Shown here: positions 63,625-64,000 of the stretch, in pieces
How positions within the stretch are numbered: position 1 is the stretch's first letter
How the letters are laid out: the number at the start of each line of letters is the position of its first letter
Assembly: GCA_047602295.1 (NCBI GenBank)
Contig: JASGHP010000001.1
Location: 4,836,001 to 4,900,000 of the forward strand
Reading direction: 5' to 3'
Source of the DNA: JACMLD01 sp047602295
Lineage (GTDB): Bacteria; Bacteroidota; Bacteroidia; Chitinophagales; Chitinophagaceae
Length of the DNA stretch: 64,000 nucleotides
Program-made: the position numbers and the translations under genes
Notes under the pieces: model-generated
The model's database searches: none
What the model was told of the DNA's origin: nothing
What the model saw: only the letters and a program-made list of their open reading frames with translations

Positions 63625-63632
63625 TTGCATCC

Positions 63633-64000
63633 ATGAATGTTTTACAAAAATGGCTGTTCAGTATTATTTTACTCAGCCTCTTAATTCCTGCGCATGCACA
63701 GGAGCCTGTCAACCGTCATTCATTTGCTTATATACAGCAGCAATTTGCTTCGCCCGATAAACAGTTTGGCAGTGCACCACTATGGGTATGGAATACCAGG
63801 GTTACCAAAGCCATTATAGATTCTATGTTGACGGGCTTCAAGCAACAGGCTTTCGGTGGTGTGTTTGTACATCCACGCCCCGGATTGGAAACGCCTTATC
63901 TCTCTACAGAATGGTTTACGCTTTGGAAATACGCCATGCAGAAAGCCAAACAACTTGGGTTGGATATATGGATTTACGATGAAAACTCCTACCCCAGCGG
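63633..64000 (+). CDS. GH106-like alpha-L-rhamnosidase, 5' part
   Basis: The gene starts with ATG at 63633, nine bases after the GH43 stop, and runs off the right edge (122 codons visible). It has a signal peptide (MNVLQKWLFSIILLSLLIPAHA). The visible sequence, APLWVWNTRVTKAIID then GGVFVHPRPGLETPYLS and LGLDIWIYDENSYPS, is the start of the large glycosyl hydrolase family with GH106 rhamnosidases. Product assignment is by family only. Confidence 0.75.
   Translation, partial: MNVLQKWLFSIILLSLLIPAHAQEPVNRHSFAYIQQQFASPDKQFGSAPLWVWNTRVTKAIIDSMLTGFKQQAFGGVFVHPRPGLETPYLSTEWFTLWKYAMQKAKQLGLDIWIYDENSYPS

Overview
The window looks like a chromosomal piece of a free-living, glycan-degrading Bacteroidota, most likely of the Chitinophagaceae or a close relative. 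Evidence: SusC/SusD pairs and FecI/FecR regulation, a BtuB/BtuG-type B12 uptake operon, YitT, LytS/LytTR pairs, many secreted glycosidases with short signal peptides or lipoboxes, weak Shine-Dalgarno sequences, and AT-rich intergenic DNA with Bacteroidota-style palindromic repeats. No rRNA, tRNA, prophage or CRISPR array was found.

Layout. (1) 0.3-2.0 kb: LytS-type kinase and LytTR regulator. (2) 2.2-5.7 kb, minus strand: a cobalamin riboswitch, a BtuB-like TonB receptor and a BtuG-like beta-propeller lipoprotein. (3) 5.9-11.7 kb: a giant alpha-2-macroglobulin that carries a carboxypeptidase-regulatory domain and a TonB plug inside it. (4) 11.9-16.1 kb: TPR lipoprotein, AbgB-like M20 hydrolase, HD hydrolase. 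(5) 16.3-19.6 kb: sugar-acid module (Tat-exported enolase-superfamily dehydratase, KDPG-type aldolase, MFS carrier). (6) 20.4-25.8 kb: a PL8 polysaccharide lyase and a caspase protein with an EACC1-like N-terminus, a membrane helix and MORN repeats. (7) 25.8-34.8 kb: ribokinase and sugar porter, HtrA-like protease, methyltransferase, ATP-grasp protein, then GH92, esterase and a sugar isomerase. (8) 34.9-40.2 kb: two related histidine kinases, a CheY-like regulator, a receiver-adenylate cyclase, and the remnant of a third kinase. (9) 40.2-49.7 kb: membrane acyltransferase, HD protein, YitT, HAD phosphatase, an IS200-like transposase inside REP palindromes, a conserved unknown protein, an M20 dipeptidase and a small secreted protein. 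(10) 49.7-64.0 kb: a polysaccharide utilisation locus (GH127, ECF sigma, FecR, SusC with STN domain, SusD, SGNH hydrolase, beta-helix lipoprotein, GH43, GH106-like) that runs off the right edge.

How the genes work together. In the PUL, a SusC with an STN domain next to FecR and an ECF sigma factor implies substrate-triggered induction. The enzyme set (GH127, GH43, GH106-like, beta-helix, SGNH) points to arabinose-, galactose- and rhamnose-containing plant glycans such as pectin side chains or arabinogalactan. The B12 operon should be shut off when cobalamin is plentiful. The sugar-acid module would turn an aldonic or uronic acid into a 2-keto-3-deoxy acid and then pyruvate.

The most unusual items are the EACC1-like/caspase/MORN protein, the macroglobulin-plug fusion, the REP/transposase module, two dispersed intergenic repeat families, a 23-codon gene with its own terminator, and an 11-base G run between two divergent surface-protein genes.
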